Shown in pieces: positions 53,993 through 63,334 of a stretch of DNA of 64,000 nt. The notes under the pieces were generated by a model. It was not told the DNA's origin. It saw only the letters and a list, made by a program, of their open reading frames with translations, and did not search any database. The stretch comes from Arcobacter sp. LC1. GTDB taxonomy: Bacteria; Campylobacterota; Campylobacteria; Campylobacterales; Arcobacteraceae. The translations under genes and the position numbers were made by a program. Within the stretch, counting starts at the first letter, position 1; the number at the start of each line of letters is the position of its first letter. The stretch covers positions 1 to 64,000 of the forward strand of contig JAACJU010000004.1 in the NCBI GenBank assembly GCA_021378565.1, given 5' to 3'.

Positions 53993-55375
53993 ATGTTTTT
54001 CAAAAAAAACCGAGAATACCTAATAAAATATGAAACGCTAAAAGATAAGTATATTCTTTTAGAAGATAAAGTGACTGAGCAAAAAAATGCCCAAGAAGAG
54101 GAAATAGAACATTTAAGGCTTGAATACGAAGATAAAATTAATAAAGCCCAAAAAAATGAAAAAATTTATCGACAAATTATTAATTCTTCAAGCAAAGAAG
54201 GTATTATCGTTTTTGATAAAAACTATAATTTGCTTTTTGAAAATGATGTAAATAAAAATCATTTAGAAAGTCATATACCTCAAATAATAGAAACTGTTAA
54301 AAAAGGTGAAGAAATACTAGAACTAGAAGATTTTACAGTAGTTTTGGAATTATTAGAATTTTCTGATGTAAATATCGTAAAATCCTATCAAAATACCATA
54401 AGAAACCGTAAAAATAATATAGTCACAGAATACAGAGGCAAAAATGTAGCTTCTTCTATGAGTTATACCCAAGAATCTTATGTAAGGCTTTTGGATGATT
54501 TAAGACTTTTGATGGAGGGAGCAAACAAAACAAACGAAGGTTCTCAAAAAGGGCTAGGTTTAAATGACCAAATAGTAGAAGACACTAAAAAAATGCAAGA
54601 ATTTATGCAAGATGAAAATAATATGATAAATAATCTTGTAGAAAATTCTAAAAATATTGCTTCAGTTATTTCTATAATCCAAGACATAGCTTTCCAGACA
54701 AATATTTTAAGCTTAAATGCCGCAGTTGAAGCTGCAACTGCTGGAGAAGCAGGAAAAGGTTTTGCTGTCGTTGCCGCTGAAGTTAGAAATCTAGCTACTA
54801 GAAGTGCTGATGCTGCAAAAGAGATTAAAAAAGTTGTTAATAAAATACAAAATGAAACGTTAAGAATAAAAGAAGGCTCTGACAAAGTCTCAAATGCCAT
54901 CAAAGAAAATACTTTAAGAATCAATGATTTATCTTTGCTTATGGGTAAATTTCAAGGCAATTCTAAAGAAATTGTTTTAGAAGTTGTGAATATAAATAAT
55001 AAAATTTTTATAGATTTGGCAAAACTAGATCATATGATTTATAAAGATAATTTATACAAATTATTATTTAACGAAGAACACAATTTCAAAGAAACTGACT
55101 ATCATTCTTGTAGACTTGGTAAATGGTATGAAAAAGGGCTTGGAAAAAGCACTTTTGCTGGTTTATCTTCTTATTCAAAATTAGAGCCTTACCACAGAGC
55201 CGTACATGAAAATGCAAATTTCTTAGCTTCTAAACTGCAAAATAAAAAAGATGTATTTTTAACATTTGAATTAAATGATAAAATAAAAAAACTCGAAGAT
55301 GCAAGTATGGGAGTATTTGTTATGTTAGATAATATGCTTAAAGAAAAATCTAATGAAAATAATGCCCAAAGCTAA
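53993..55375 (+). CDS. Cytoplasmic methyl-accepting chemotaxis protein with CZB domain (TlpD-like)
   Basis: No membrane segment is present. The protein has an N-terminal coiled coil (about 1-50), a PAS-like stretch ([23 protein letters not shown]), the MCP hairpin with [19 protein letters not shown] and a C-terminal zinc-binding CZB domain: H371-S-C373[12 protein letters not shown], then [12 protein letters not shown]. pylori TlpD has this build and senses oxidants or energy state; the same is inferred here. GGAGG lies 10 bp before ATG 53993; a GTG at 53987 is the alternative, with tighter spacing. It ends 9 bp before ymdB. Confidence 0.85.
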   Translation: MFFKKNREYLIKYETLKDKYILLEDKVTEQKNAQEEEIEHLRLEYEDKINKAQKNEKIYRQIINSSSKEGIIVFDKNYNLLFENDVNKNHLESHIPQIIETVKKGEEILELEDFTVVLELLEFSDVNIVKSYQNTIRNRKNNIVTEYRGKNVASSMSYTQESYVRLLDDLRLLMEGANKTNEGSQKGLGLNDQIVEDTKKMQEFMQDENNMINNLVENSKNIASVISIIQDIAFQTNILSLNAAVEAATAGEAGKGFAVVAAEVRNLATRSADAAKEIKKVVNKIQNETLRIKEGSDKVSNAIKENTLRINDLSLLMGKFQGNSKEIVLEVVNINNKIFIDLAKLDHMIYKDNLYKLLFNEEHNFKETDYHSCRLGKWYEKGLGKSTFAGLSSYSKLEPYHRAVHENANFLASKLQNKKDVFLTFELNDKIKKLEDASMGVFVMLDNMLKEKSNENNAQS

Positions 55376-55384
55376 AGGATTGGC

Positions 55385-56200
55385 TTGAAAATAGCTTTTA
55401 TAGGTGATATTGTAGGTCGCCCTGCTAGAAAAATAATAAAAGAAAACCTGAGTATTTTTAGAGATAAATATAATATTGATTATGTTATAGCAAATGGTGA
55501 AAATGCAAGTCATGGTTTTGGACTTAGTGTTAAAAACTGTGATGAACTTAGAAGCTATGGTATCGATATGCTAACAGGTGGAAACCATAGTTTTGATAAA
55601 AAAAGTGATATGCTGACTTTGTTAGAGCAAAAAAAAGTCCTAAGACCTGATAATTATCCAAGCGAAGTACCAGGAACAGGCCTTGCAATAGCCACAGTTA
55701 ATGAGCAAAAACTTGCCATTATAAATCTTATGGGTGTGTTTACTATGCCTATGGTTTTAAATCCTTTTAACCATGCAAAAAATCTAATTTTAAAACTAAA
55801 AGAAGAGGGCATAAAAAATATTTTTGTAGATTTTCATGCTGAAGCAAGTAGTGAAAAAAGAATTTTATTTATGATGCTAAAAGGGCAAATTTCAGTCCTT
55901 TGTGGAACTCATACTCACGTTGGCACTGATGATTTGCAAATTGCTGATAACACTTGTTATCTTAGTGATATTGGACTAACTGGGTGCCGTGACAATGTTA
56001 TAGGAATGGATAAAAAAATGCCAATTTATAGAGCAATGACGGGCTTAAACGGGCATTTTGAAGTTCCAAATACTTGCAAAACTATTTTACAAATGCTAGT
56101 AGTGGATATTGATAACGGTAAAGCTATTGAAGCTTTTAAAATAAAAAAATATTGCGATAGACAAGAGGAGATTTTAACAAAGGCATTTTGTGAACTCTAG
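55385..56200 (+). CDS. ymdB: YmdB-family metallophosphoesterase
   Basis: The 271-residue protein begins KIAFIGDIVGRPARK and has ANGENASHGFG, TGGNHSFDKK, DFHAEASSEKR and GTHTHVGTDD, the complete metal-binding set of the YmdB family. Bacillus YmdB hydrolyses 2',3'-cAMP and affects motility versus biofilm; the activity here is inferred from family. The start is TTG 55385, 9 bp after the chemoreceptor gene. It overlaps magIII by 11 bp. Confidence 0.88.
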   Translation: MKIAFIGDIVGRPARKIIKENLSIFRDKYNIDYVIANGENASHGFGLSVKNCDELRSYGIDMLTGGNHSFDKKSDMLTLLEQKKVLRPDNYPSEVPGTGLAIATVNEQKLAIINLMGVFTMPMVLNPFNHAKNLILKLKEEGIKNIFVDFHAEASSEKRILFMMLKGQISVLCGTHTHVGTDDLQIADNTCYLSDIGLTGCRDNVIGMDKKMPIYRAMTGLNGHFEVPNTCKTILQMLVVDIDNGKAIEAFKIKKYCDRQEEILTKAFCEL

Positions 56201-56816
56201 TTATGAGTTATTCGTATTCTTAAAGCAAAAAGTCGACTTGAGTGCTTTTGATAAATATTGGTGGCCAGAAGCTGGAACTTTCACATGTTTAGTTTCTACA
56301 ATTCTAGGACAAAATACAAGATGGCAAAATGCAAATAAATCTATTGAAAATCTTAAAAAACTAAACCTTCTAAGCTTAGAAAAGCTTAGCGAAGTTCCAA
56401 GAGAAAAATTAATCGAAGTTATAACACCAAGTGGTTTTAAAAATCAAAAATCAAAATATATAAAAGCACTTTGTGCAAATATTCTCCAAGATTTTGGAGA
56501 CTTTGAAACTTTTAAAGATAGCGTTTCAAGAACTTGGCTTTTAGAGCAAAAAGGAATTGGCCCTGAGAGTGCTGATGGAATTTGCGCTTATGTGTGCTTT
56601 CAAGATGAAATGGTAGTTGATAAATATACAAATAATTTGCTTAAAAGTTTTGGTTATGAATTTGAATCTTATGACGAATTAAAAGCATGGTTAGAATATG
56701 GAATTAATGAAAATTACGATAAGATAAAGGAACTTTATGGGCGTGAACTTTCTTTAAATGAAATATATTGTAAATTTCATGGAAAGATTGTCGAGTATAT
56801 GAAAAAAGGTAAATGA
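56190..56816 (+). CDS. magIII: 3-methyladenine DNA glycosylase, MagIII type
   Basis: The 208-residue HhH-GPD protein closely follows my memory of H. pylori MagIII: WWPEAGTFTCLVSTILGQNTRW, SGFKNQKSKYIK, the hairpin LLEQKGIGPESADGI, MVVDKYTNNLL with the catalytic aspartate, and FHGKIVEY at the end. There is no 4Fe-4S cysteine loop, as in MagIII and unlike Nth. It removes alkylated adenine from DNA. GTG 56190 overlaps ymdB by 11 bp, and the ParA-like gene follows after 1 bp. Confidence 0.87.
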   Translation: MNSSYELFVFLKQKVDLSAFDKYWWPEAGTFTCLVSTILGQNTRWQNANKSIENLKKLNLLSLEKLSEVPREKLIEVITPSGFKNQKSKYIKALCANILQDFGDFETFKDSVSRTWLLEQKGIGPESADGICAYVCFQDEMVVDKYTNNLLKSFGYEFESYDELKAWLEYGINENYDKIKELYGRELSLNEIYCKFHGKIVEYMKKGK

Positions 56817-56817
56817 A

Positions 56818-57606
56818 ATGATAATTGTTCCTCAAACCAAAGGAGGCGTTGGCAAGTCTACTGTTGCTATGCAGATACTTGCACCTTATCTTTATAAAAA
56901 ACACGGAAAAAAAATAAATTATATTGAAATTGATGACGAAAACAATGATAGTCAATCTTTTACAAGAACGCAAATAGTAAATAAAAAAATGCTAGGCACA
57001 AATAAATTAAGCGAATTAGATGAGCTTATTTTGCTTGATGATAATCATGAAATTATTGTTGATGTTGGAGGAAACAAAACTTCAAGCCTAGTTTTAGATG
57101 AAATCAAAAAAGTTGGATCTTTTGGTAATATTTTATGGATTGTACCCTTAGGTGATGGTGAGCTTGACGGTAAAAATGCAATAACTACTATAAAAAAAAT
57201 TAGAAAAATAGAAGATAACCCTGAAAAAAATATAATTTTTGCATTAAACAGATCAATCTCTATGGAGCAAGATTATCTAGAAGAACAGTTTATTAATTTT
57301 TTTGGACACCCTTATTTAAAAAATAATAACGCAATCTGTGATTATGTTAAAAATCCTAAATATTTTCCTGTAAGAAATGATAAAGTAATCACAATGAGCA
57401 GATATTTAGGAAGCACAGTTTGGGAAATGGCTTACAATGATACAGATTTTGCAAAAAAAGCGGTAGATGCTAAAGATGCAGGAGACTTAGAAAGTGCTAG
57501 AAGATTTTTATTTTTTAGGCGAGTTCAAACAGAAGCTAAAGACTATGTTTTAAATGTTTTAAATAAAGTTTTTTATGATTTAGATAATTGGATTAGCCTA
57601 AAATAG
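56818..57606 (+). CDS. ParA/MinD-like ATPase
   Basis: This 262-residue protein has the deviant Walker A KGGVGKST at residues 8-15 (first lysine present), the ParA-like IEIDDENND switch at about 38-46 and IIVDVGGNK at about 81-89. The C-terminal 90 residues match nothing I can name. The N-terminal half resembles small plasmid-type partition ATPases. It should form ATP-dependent dimers that place some cargo. No ParB or plasmid gene is near; the neighbours are magIII (1 bp) and a small tail-anchored coiled-coil protein (2 bp). Cargo unknown; the chemoreceptor upstream is a candidate. Confidence 0.75.
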   Translation: MIIVPQTKGGVGKSTVAMQILAPYLYKKHGKKINYIEIDDENNDSQSFTRTQIVNKKMLGTNKLSELDELILLDDNHEIIVDVGGNKTSSLVLDEIKKVGSFGNILWIVPLGDGELDGKNAITTIKKIRKIEDNPEKNIIFALNRSISMEQDYLEEQFINFFGHPYLKNNNAICDYVKNPKYFPVRNDKVITMSRYLGSTVWEMAYNDTDFAKKAVDAKDAGDLESARRFLFFRRVQTEAKDYVLNVLNKVFYDLDNWISLK

Positions 57607-57608
57607 CC

Positions 57609-57857
57609 ATGAGCGAAATGAGCTTCAAACAAGCAAAAGAGCTTGTCGAAAAAATAGAATTAAGTGAACTTAGCTTAAAAAGAAGCATTAAAGATATGGA
57701 AAATTCATCTGCAAAATTTGATGAAGTATTTACCAAACAAGAAGAAATAATAAATATTGTTCCAAAAATGAATAGCAAAGTAACAACACTAAGAGTTTTA
57801 CTAGCTCTAAATTTTGGCTTCATTATAGGGCTATTAGTAGGAAAATTTTTTTTTTAA
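57609..57857 (+). CDS. Small coiled-coil protein with C-terminal membrane anchor
   Basis: The 82-residue protein has a charged, heptad-rich helix over residues about 5-55 (KELVEKIELSELSLKRSIKDM) and a single hydrophobic segment at about 63-82 (VLLALNFGFIIGLLVG) that ends the protein. It should be a tail-anchored inner-membrane protein with its coiled coil in the cytoplasm. No family is recognised. Its ATG is 2 bp after the ParA-like gene, so the two are likely partners: membrane receptor or regulator of the ATPase. ubiE follows after 12 bp. Confidence 0.65.
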   Translation: MSEMSFKQAKELVEKIELSELSLKRSIKDMENSSAKFDEVFTKQEEIINIVPKMNSKVTTLRVLLALNFGFIIGLLVGKFFF

Positions 57858-57869
57858 AAAGGCAAGAAT

Positions 57870-58580
57870 TTGGATAAACAAGAAAAAATTGTATCAATGT
57901 TTGATGAAATTGCAAGCACTTATGATATAACAAATAGAATACTAAGTATGGGAATAGATAGAACTTGGAGAAATAAAGCTTGCAATTTAGCTTATAGATA
58001 TTATGGTAAAAAAGAAATTCAAAGTATAATTGATATTGCGTGTGGCACAGGAGATATGAGCGATTTTTGGCAAAAAACTGCTATTGTCGGAGATATTAAT
58101 GTAAAGCAAATAATAGGGCTAGATCCAAGTGCAAATATGCTTGAACTTGCTAGAAAAAAACTACCAAATATAAAATTTGTTCAAGGAAGTGCAGATTTAT
58201 TGCCTTTTAAAAGTAGAAGTGCAGATTTAATGTCAATCTCTTATGGACTTAGAAATGTAATAAAGCGAAAAGAGGCCTTGGAAGAATTTGCGAGAGTATT
58301 AAAATCTGAGGGCTTGCTTGTGATACTAGAATTTACTAAAAATCCAAAATCAAGTTTGCTTGATCATCTTAGTGATTTTTATTTAAATAAAATACTGCCT
58401 TTTCTTGGTGGAATAATTTCAAGAAACAAAGAAGCCTACACTTATTTGCCAAATTCTATTGAAGGTTTTTTAAGCACTCAAAATCTTTGCTTTGAGCTTA
58501 AAAATGCAGGATTTGAAGTGATTTATACCAAAGCTTTTTCTATGAATATTTCTACTTTGGTAATTGCTAAAAAGATTTAA
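57870..58580 (+). CDS. ubiE: Ubiquinone/menaquinone biosynthesis C-methyltransferase
   Basis: A 236-residue SAM methyltransferase with FDEIASTYDITNRILSMGIDRTWR, the SAM loop IIDIACGTGDMSDF, GLDPSANMLELARKK, and the UbiE block ISYGLRNVIKRKEALEEFARVLK, ending YLPNSIEGF. It methylates the quinone ring in menaquinone synthesis. The start is TTG 57870 behind AAAAAGGCAAG. The next gene is xseA, directly after the stop, as in C. jejuni. Confidence 0.93.
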   Translation: MDKQEKIVSMFDEIASTYDITNRILSMGIDRTWRNKACNLAYRYYGKKEIQSIIDIACGTGDMSDFWQKTAIVGDINVKQIIGLDPSANMLELARKKLPNIKFVQGSADLLPFKSRSADLMSISYGLRNVIKRKEALEEFARVLKSEGLLVILEFTKNPKSSLLDHLSDFYLNKILPFLGGIISRNKEAYTYLPNSIEGFLSTQNLCFELKNAGFEVIYTKAFSMNISTLVIAKKI

Positions 58581-59768
58581 ATGCAAGCTCAAAGTGTAAG
58601 TTCTTTAAATATTCAAATAAAGTCTTTGCTAGAAACTACTTTTGTGAGTATTTTTGTTCAAGGCGAAGTCTCAAATCTAACTTATCACAAAAGTGGACAT
58701 ATTTATTTTTCTTTAAAAGATGCAGATTCTGTTGTGTCTTGCGTCATGTTTAAAGGAAACACAAAAAATCTAAAATTTCGTTTAGAACTTGGCATGAAAG
58801 TCCAAATAAGAGGCTCACTTACTTTATATGTTCCAAGAGGCTCTTACCAAATACTTTGTAGCTTTATTGAGCCCTTTGGCAAAGGAGGGCTAGCACTAGC
58901 TTACGAGCAATTGAAAGTTGAATTGCAAGACAAAGGATACTTTGAAACTAGCATAAAAAAACCTTTAGTAAAATTTCCTAAAAATATAGCAATAATAACT
59001 TCTAATACAGGCGCTGCTATTGAAGATATGAAAAAAATAGCAAATTCAAGATATAAACTTTGTAAGCTTAAAATTATTCCTTGTTTAGTTCAAGGACAAA
59101 GCGCAAAAGAAGATATAGTAAAAGCCATAAAGTTTGCAAACACCTTAGACATTGATTTTATTATTTTAGCAAGAGGTGGGGGGAGTTTAGAAGATTTATG
59201 GGCATTTAATGAAAAATGCGTAGCACAGGCAATTTATGAAAGCCAAAAACCAATAATAAGTGCGATTGGACATGAAAATGACTTCCTAATCAGTGATTTT
59301 GTGGCAGATTTGCGAGCATCAACACCCTCAAACGCTATTGAGCTAGCCTTGCCAAATTCTAAAGATTTGCTTTTGTACCTTGACGTTATTTATGATGATT
59401 TTGATAAAAGTTCAAAAATAATTTTAGATAAAAAATCAAAAGAATTAGAAAAATATTCAGCACTTTTTGCACAAAATTCATTTTTGAAATCTTTTAATTC
59501 TTCAAGCTTAGAAGTAAAAAATATCAAAGAACAATTTAGGCTAAATTTTTCTGCTATTTTAAAAGATAAAACAAAAAATTTAGAAGAAATGCTAAGATAT
59601 TTTATTATGCAAAAAGATAGTAAAAAAGAAAAAAAAGGTTTTGTGCAATTACTAAAAAATAATCAAATAATTAGATTAGAAGATTTGAGCATAAATGACG
59701 AAATAAGTTTAGAAAGCTTAAGCTATAAGGCAAAAGCTAAAATCCTAAACTTAGAGAAGCAGGGCTAG
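58581..59768 (+). CDS. xseA: Exodeoxyribonuclease VII large subunit
   Basis: The 395-residue protein has the N-terminal OB domain (FVQGEVSNLTYHKSGHIYFSLKD), the catalytic region (ITSNTGAAIEDM, LARGGGSLEDLWAFNE, SAIGHENDFLISDFVADLRASTPSNA) and a coiled-coil tail. With XseB it degrades single-stranded DNA. ATG 58581 is the base right after the ubiE stop. The small subunit xseB is not in the window. A run of six G in the RGGGS codons is part of the conserved motif. Confidence 0.93.
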   Translation: MQAQSVSSLNIQIKSLLETTFVSIFVQGEVSNLTYHKSGHIYFSLKDADSVVSCVMFKGNTKNLKFRLELGMKVQIRGSLTLYVPRGSYQILCSFIEPFGKGGLALAYEQLKVELQDKGYFETSIKKPLVKFPKNIAIITSNTGAAIEDMKKIANSRYKLCKLKIIPCLVQGQSAKEDIVKAIKFANTLDIDFIILARGGGSLEDLWAFNEKCVAQAIYESQKPIISAIGHENDFLISDFVADLRASTPSNAIELALPNSKDLLLYLDVIYDDFDKSSKIILDKKSKELEKYSALFAQNSFLKSFNSSSLEVKNIKEQFRLNFSAILKDKTKNLEEMLRYFIMQKDSKKEKKGFVQLLKNNQIIRLEDLSINDEISLESLSYKAKAKILNLEKQG

Positions 59769-59795
59769 CTAAAATATCTAGAAAAAATTATATTC

Positions 59796-60452
59796 TTAAT
59801 CCATAATATTATTATAAAAAATATCAGTTTCTTTTTTCTCTCCTAAAAAAGCAAGCATATCATCTTTTTCTATGATAATATCTTTATTTCCTAATTTATT
59901 AGTCCAAGTGCCGTTTCTTTTGTGTGCAATTGCTAAAACATCTTCAGTTTCAATATTTATTATACTTTGCCCTACTATTGATTTTGTAGCAAGAAATTTG
60001 ATGACTTTCATAGTATTGCTTAAATCAATTTCATCAAAAGTAATATTTTCAACTAGGTTATTTACTAGTCTTTTACCTGCAATTTTTTCAGGATAAATCA
60101 CTTTAAAAGCACCAATTTTTGATAAAATTTCTCCATGAACTGAAGTAATCGCTTTTGCAATTATATTTTTATTTCCTAAATCTTTGAGTGCCATAACTGT
60201 TAAAATACTAGCTTCAATATTTTCTCCAATACTTACAATAACTGTATCAAGATTATAAATCCCAGCTTCTTCAAGAGCTGTTTTACTTGTGCTGTTTAAA
60301 ACAAAAGCATTTTCTACATATTTACTTATAATTTGGACTTTATGCTCATCATTATCAGCAACTATTAAAGTAAAATCTTTTATTTTTGCCAGACTTTTTA
60401 CTATGTAATAGCCAAATTTTCCAAGTCCTATAACTGCTAAGGTATTATTCAT
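59796..60452 (-). CDS. ktrA: K+ uptake regulator KtrA (RCK protein)
   Basis: The 218-residue protein has the NAD/ATP-binding RCK-N domain (VIGLGKFGYYIVKSL at about 6-20, IVADNDEHKV) and an RCK-C domain (about 135-218, IVGQSIINIETEDVLAIAHKR). It gates the KtrB channel as an octameric ring on the cytoplasmic side. It follows ktrB with a 4-bp overlap, so both are made together. It converges on xseA across 27 bp. Confidence 0.88.
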   Translation of the reverse strand: MNNTLAVIGLGKFGYYIVKSLAKIKDFTLIVADNDEHKVQIISKYVENAFVLNSTSKTALEEAGIYNLDTVIVSIGENIEASILTVMALKDLGNKNIIAKAITSVHGEILSKIGAFKVIYPEKIAGKRLVNNLVENITFDEIDLSNTMKVIKFLATKSIVGQSIINIETEDVLAIAHKRNGTWTNKLGNKDIIIEKDDMLAFLGEKKETDIFYNNIMD

Positions 60453-61774
60453 ATTATTATTCTCCCTTTTGGATATTGAATATATTGTTTTTTAACTTTT
60501 CCTACTAAAAATAAACCAAGAGCAAAAACTCCTAGCCTTCCTGTTAACATTAAAATTATTATTATACTTTTTCCAAGTACATTGAACTCTTGACTAAAGC
60601 TCAAAATCCCACCATTTCCTGTAGATACTCCGACTGTTCCAAAGGCTGAGACTACTTCAAACAGTGTTTGTAAAAGTGGCAAATCTTGAGTTTCTTCTAA
60701 AATTAGTGTTGCTAAGAGCACTAAAAAAGAAGCACAAAGAATGATAGCAAGCGCTTTATTTACTACCTTTTGCTCAATTCTTCGTGAAAAAATATTTGGC
60801 TCTTGTCCATTGTCTTTGAAAACATGAATAACTGCTACAATTAAAAGTGCAACAGTCGTAACTTTTATACCTCCAGCAGTTGAGCCTTGCCCAGCTCCTA
60901 TCATCATAAAAATAGTTGAGAAAAACAAAGATGAATCTTTTAAGCCACCTACATCTATGCTATTAAATCCACTTGTTCTAAAATTAACCGATAGAAATAT
61001 AGCATTTGTGAGTTTGTGGAAGATGCTTAGATTTCCAAAAGTTTCAGGATTTGACCATTCAGTTGATAAAAATAAAATTACCCCAAATACAATCAAAATC
61101 ACAGTACCATAAAGCATAAGTTTAGTATGCAAAGAAAATTTTTGTAACAATCTTCTATTTTCATATATTTCAACCAAGACAACATAACCCATACCACCCA
61201 AAACAATGAGTAAAGAAATAGTCATTAAGATTATGCTGTCGCCTTGAAAATTTTCTAAGCTTGAATCAAAAAGTGAAAAACCTGCATTATTAAAAGCTGA
61301 AATTGAGTGAAAAATTCCATACCAAATAGAAGTGCTCAAATCATAATATTGATAAAATCTAAGACTCAAAATAATTGCACCAAGTCCCTCAATAATAATA
61401 ACAGCACTTACAATTTTTTTCAAAAAATTTATTACATGCAAATCAGGCAAATCCATAGATTCTTTTATCGCTCTTTTTTCACTTATATTTAATTTTGATT
61501 TTATGAAAACAAAAAACACACTAACTAAAGACATATATCCAATTCCACCAATCTGGATAAGCACTAAAAGTATGATTTTACCAAAAAAAGTAAATCCATG
61601 TGCCGTACTTTTTACTATAAGCCCTGTAACACAAGTAGCAGAGGCAGAAGTAAACAAAGCATCAATTACGCTTAAAGCACCATTATGTGCTATTGGCAAG
61701 GAAAGCAAGGCAGCACCTATGGCTATAATTGTTATATAGCCATAGAATATTAATTTTATATATTTATGCCCCAT
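60449..61774 (-). CDS. ktrB: K+ uptake transporter KtrB (Trk/Ktr family)
   Basis: This 441-residue membrane protein has the four P-loop repeats of the Ktr/Trk family: SATCVTGLIV, SAFNNAGFSLF, NFRTSGFNSID with GAGQGSTAGGIK, and SAFGTVGVSTGNGG. The glycines mark the K+ selectivity filter. It carries Na+- or H+-linked K+ uptake. It starts at 61774 and overlaps ktrA. C. jejuni has the same pair. Confidence 0.9.
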   Translation of the reverse strand: MGHKYIKLIFYGYITIIAIGAALLSLPIAHNGALSVIDALFTSASATCVTGLIVKSTAHGFTFFGKIILLVLIQIGGIGYMSLVSVFFVFIKSKLNISEKRAIKESMDLPDLHVINFLKKIVSAVIIIEGLGAIILSLRFYQYYDLSTSIWYGIFHSISAFNNAGFSLFDSSLENFQGDSIILMTISLLIVLGGMGYVVLVEIYENRRLLQKFSLHTKLMLYGTVILIVFGVILFLSTEWSNPETFGNLSIFHKLTNAIFLSVNFRTSGFNSIDVGGLKDSSLFFSTIFMMIGAGQGSTAGGIKVTTVALLIVAVIHVFKDNGQEPNIFSRRIEQKVVNKALAIILCASFLVLLATLILEETQDLPLLQTLFEVVSAFGTVGVSTGNGGILSFSQEFNVLGKSIIIILMLTGRLGVFALGLFLVGKVKKQYIQYPKGRIII

Positions 61775-61898
61775 AAAGTCCCACTTTTAAATATTTTAAG
61801 TGATTGTATAATACTTTTAGTCAAAAGATAATAAAACAAAGAAAGTATTTTTTAAATTGACTAAATATTTTGCTTATTGAATTTAATTTTAAATTTAG

Positions 61899-61904
61899 TA
61901 TAAT
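61899..61904 (+). promoter_or_regulatory. -10 element of the phosphoribosyltransferase gene
   Basis: TTAGTATAATG, about 27 bp before the TTG start, in the 156-bp gap shared with the divergent ktrB. Confidence 0.5.
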
Positions 61905-61930
61905 GTAAAAAATATAAATAAGGATAATAT

Positions 61931-62383
61931 TTGCAAAAGTATTACTATGATTATAAAGAGTTTTTAGAAGACACTAAGATTTTGATAGAAAAAACTAAAA
62001 TTTTTAAACCTGAGTGTATCTTGGCTATCGCAAGAGGTGGATTAATGCTTGGACAATACTTTGCTTATGTCTATGATACTAGAAATTTATTTGCCTTAAA
62101 TTCCATACATTATAATAAGGATAAAAAACTTGATACATTTAAGATTTTTAATATTCCTGATTTGAGCGATTATAAAAAAGTATTGATTCTTGATGATATT
62201 GTTGATAGTGGTGAAAGCATGAGTGAGATTTTAAAGCTTTTAAAACAAAAATATCCAAAATGTGAGTTTAAGGTAGCTGCACTTTTTTACAAAAAAACTT
62301 CTATTTTAAAGCCTGATTTTTATGTAAAAGAAGCAAAAATGTGGATTGATTTTTGCTGGGAAATTGATATTTTAAAAAAATAA
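61931..62383 (+). CDS. Phosphoribosyltransferase (Gpt-like)
   Basis: The 150-residue type I PRTase has the PRPP loop VLILDDIVDSGESM at about 86-99 and ARGGLMLGQYFAY at about 37. The C-terminal half ends WIDFCWEID, a pattern of bacterial xanthine-guanine PRTases (Gpt) and their relatives. Purine salvage is likely; the base preference is not certain. TTG 61931 follows AAGGATAA. It stands alone. Confidence 0.78.
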   Translation: MQKYYYDYKEFLEDTKILIEKTKIFKPECILAIARGGLMLGQYFAYVYDTRNLFALNSIHYNKDKKLDTFKIFNIPDLSDYKKVLILDDIVDSGESMSEILKLLKQKYPKCEFKVAALFYKKTSILKPDFYVKEAKMWIDFCWEIDILKK

Positions 62384-62410
62384 TATATTAATTTTAAGCT
62401 AAAATATCAA

Positions 62411-62441
62411 ATTAATGTTATAATTTTATTAAAACATTAAT
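62411..62441 (+). promoter_or_regulatory. Promoter with palindrome upstream of the PilN/PilO-like genes
   Basis: TGTTATAAT puts a -10 at 62419-62424. Perfect 9-bp arms ATTAATGTT (62411-62419) and AACATTAAT (62433-62441) flank it, so a repressor or activator could sit over the promoter. Confidence 0.45.
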
Positions 62442-62452
62442 TTGGAAATAAA

Positions 62453-63334
62453 ATGCTAAACAAAGAATCTGTGCTTGAATTTGATATTAAAGTAAGTGAA
62501 GAAATTAATAAACACAATATTAAGCAATTTTTTTCTACTTTTCTAAAAACTAACAATATAAAACCAAGTCCACTTATTAAAGTTATTTATTTTTATGCAC
62601 AAAATATTCAAAATTATCATATTTTTGTATTTTTAAATCCAAAGAAAAAGTTTTTTCTTCCTGCTTTATTTTTAAGTTATTTAGAAGATTTTACTAAGCA
62701 AAGAAATAAATCAAATCTAAGACTTTATATTTGTGAAGATTTTTTTGCAATTTTTGAAAATAAAAATTTAATTTTTGTAAAAAATAAAAAGGAGCAAAGT
62801 TCAAAAGCTGATATTTTATCCTATGTTCAAAAATATTTAAAACTTAATTTAGATAAAACATTTGAAATAAATAATAAACTTCTTCTAAAGGCAAAAGAGG
62901 ATTTTTTACTACAAGTTAAGAAAAAGTATAAATTTGAAGTTTTGGGGCTTAAAGTGTTGAGTTTTGAAAATTTTAAAAGAATAAAAGTTCTTAGCTTATT
63001 TGTTGTACTTTTATTTTCTTTTAATATCGGATTTTTTTCTTATAAATTTTTATTTATTCATAAAGAAAAAATAAATAAAACAAAAATAAGTCTTAATATT
63101 CCAAGTAAAAATCAAGTTAAAATTTTTCAAAACCTTAAAGAGTTTTTTCTAAGCCAAGGTATAGAATTAAGACAAGTAAAACTTGGAAAAAGAATAGATT
63201 TAATTTTAAGAAGCAAGGATAAAGATAAGATTTTAAAGGCACTTAATTCTTTTAAAAAATACAAACTAATTTTAAAAGAGATAAACTATTTACAAGATAA
63301 GAAAAATTATGAAGCTTTTGTATTTTCTAAATAA
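62453..63334 (+). CDS. Bitopic membrane protein, probable PilN-like pilus/competence component
   Basis: The 293-residue protein has a cytoplasmic part (1 to about 178), one span (about 180-198, VVLLFSFNIGFFSYKFLF) and a periplasmic part with a ferredoxin-like look (QVKIFQNLKEFFLSQGIELRQ; DKILKALNSFKKYKLILKEINY). That layout resembles PilM/PilN fusions or GspL-type proteins of type II/IV systems. The next gene looks PilO-like and overlaps by 26 bp. In C. jejuni such small proteins belong to the Cts transformation locus, but I cannot match a specific Cts gene. Confidence 0.5.
   Translation: MLNKESVLEFDIKVSEEINKHNIKQFFSTFLKTNNIKPSPLIKVIYFYAQNIQNYHIFVFLNPKKKFFLPALFLSYLEDFTKQRNKSNLRLYICEDFFAIFENKNLIFVKNKKEQSSKADILSYVQKYLKLNLDKTFEINNKLLLKAKEDFLLQVKKKYKFEVLGLKVLSFENFKRIKVLSLFVVLLFSFNIGFFSYKFLFIHKEKINKTKISLNIPSKNQVKIFQNLKEFFLSQGIELRQVKLGKRIDLILRSKDKDKILKALNSFKKYKLILKEINYLQDKKNYEAFVFSK

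Noticed and set aside
44130-54830. Possible gene conversion between the two chemoreceptors, which share the signalling tip almost letter for letter in protein
   Set aside because: The DNA differs at many synonymous sites, so the match reflects selection on the hairpin tip, not recent exchange.
56818-57606. ParA-like gene as a sign of an integrated plasmid
   Set aside because: Neighbours on both sides are chromosomal housekeeping genes in tight operon spacing, with no integrase, replication gene or repeat.
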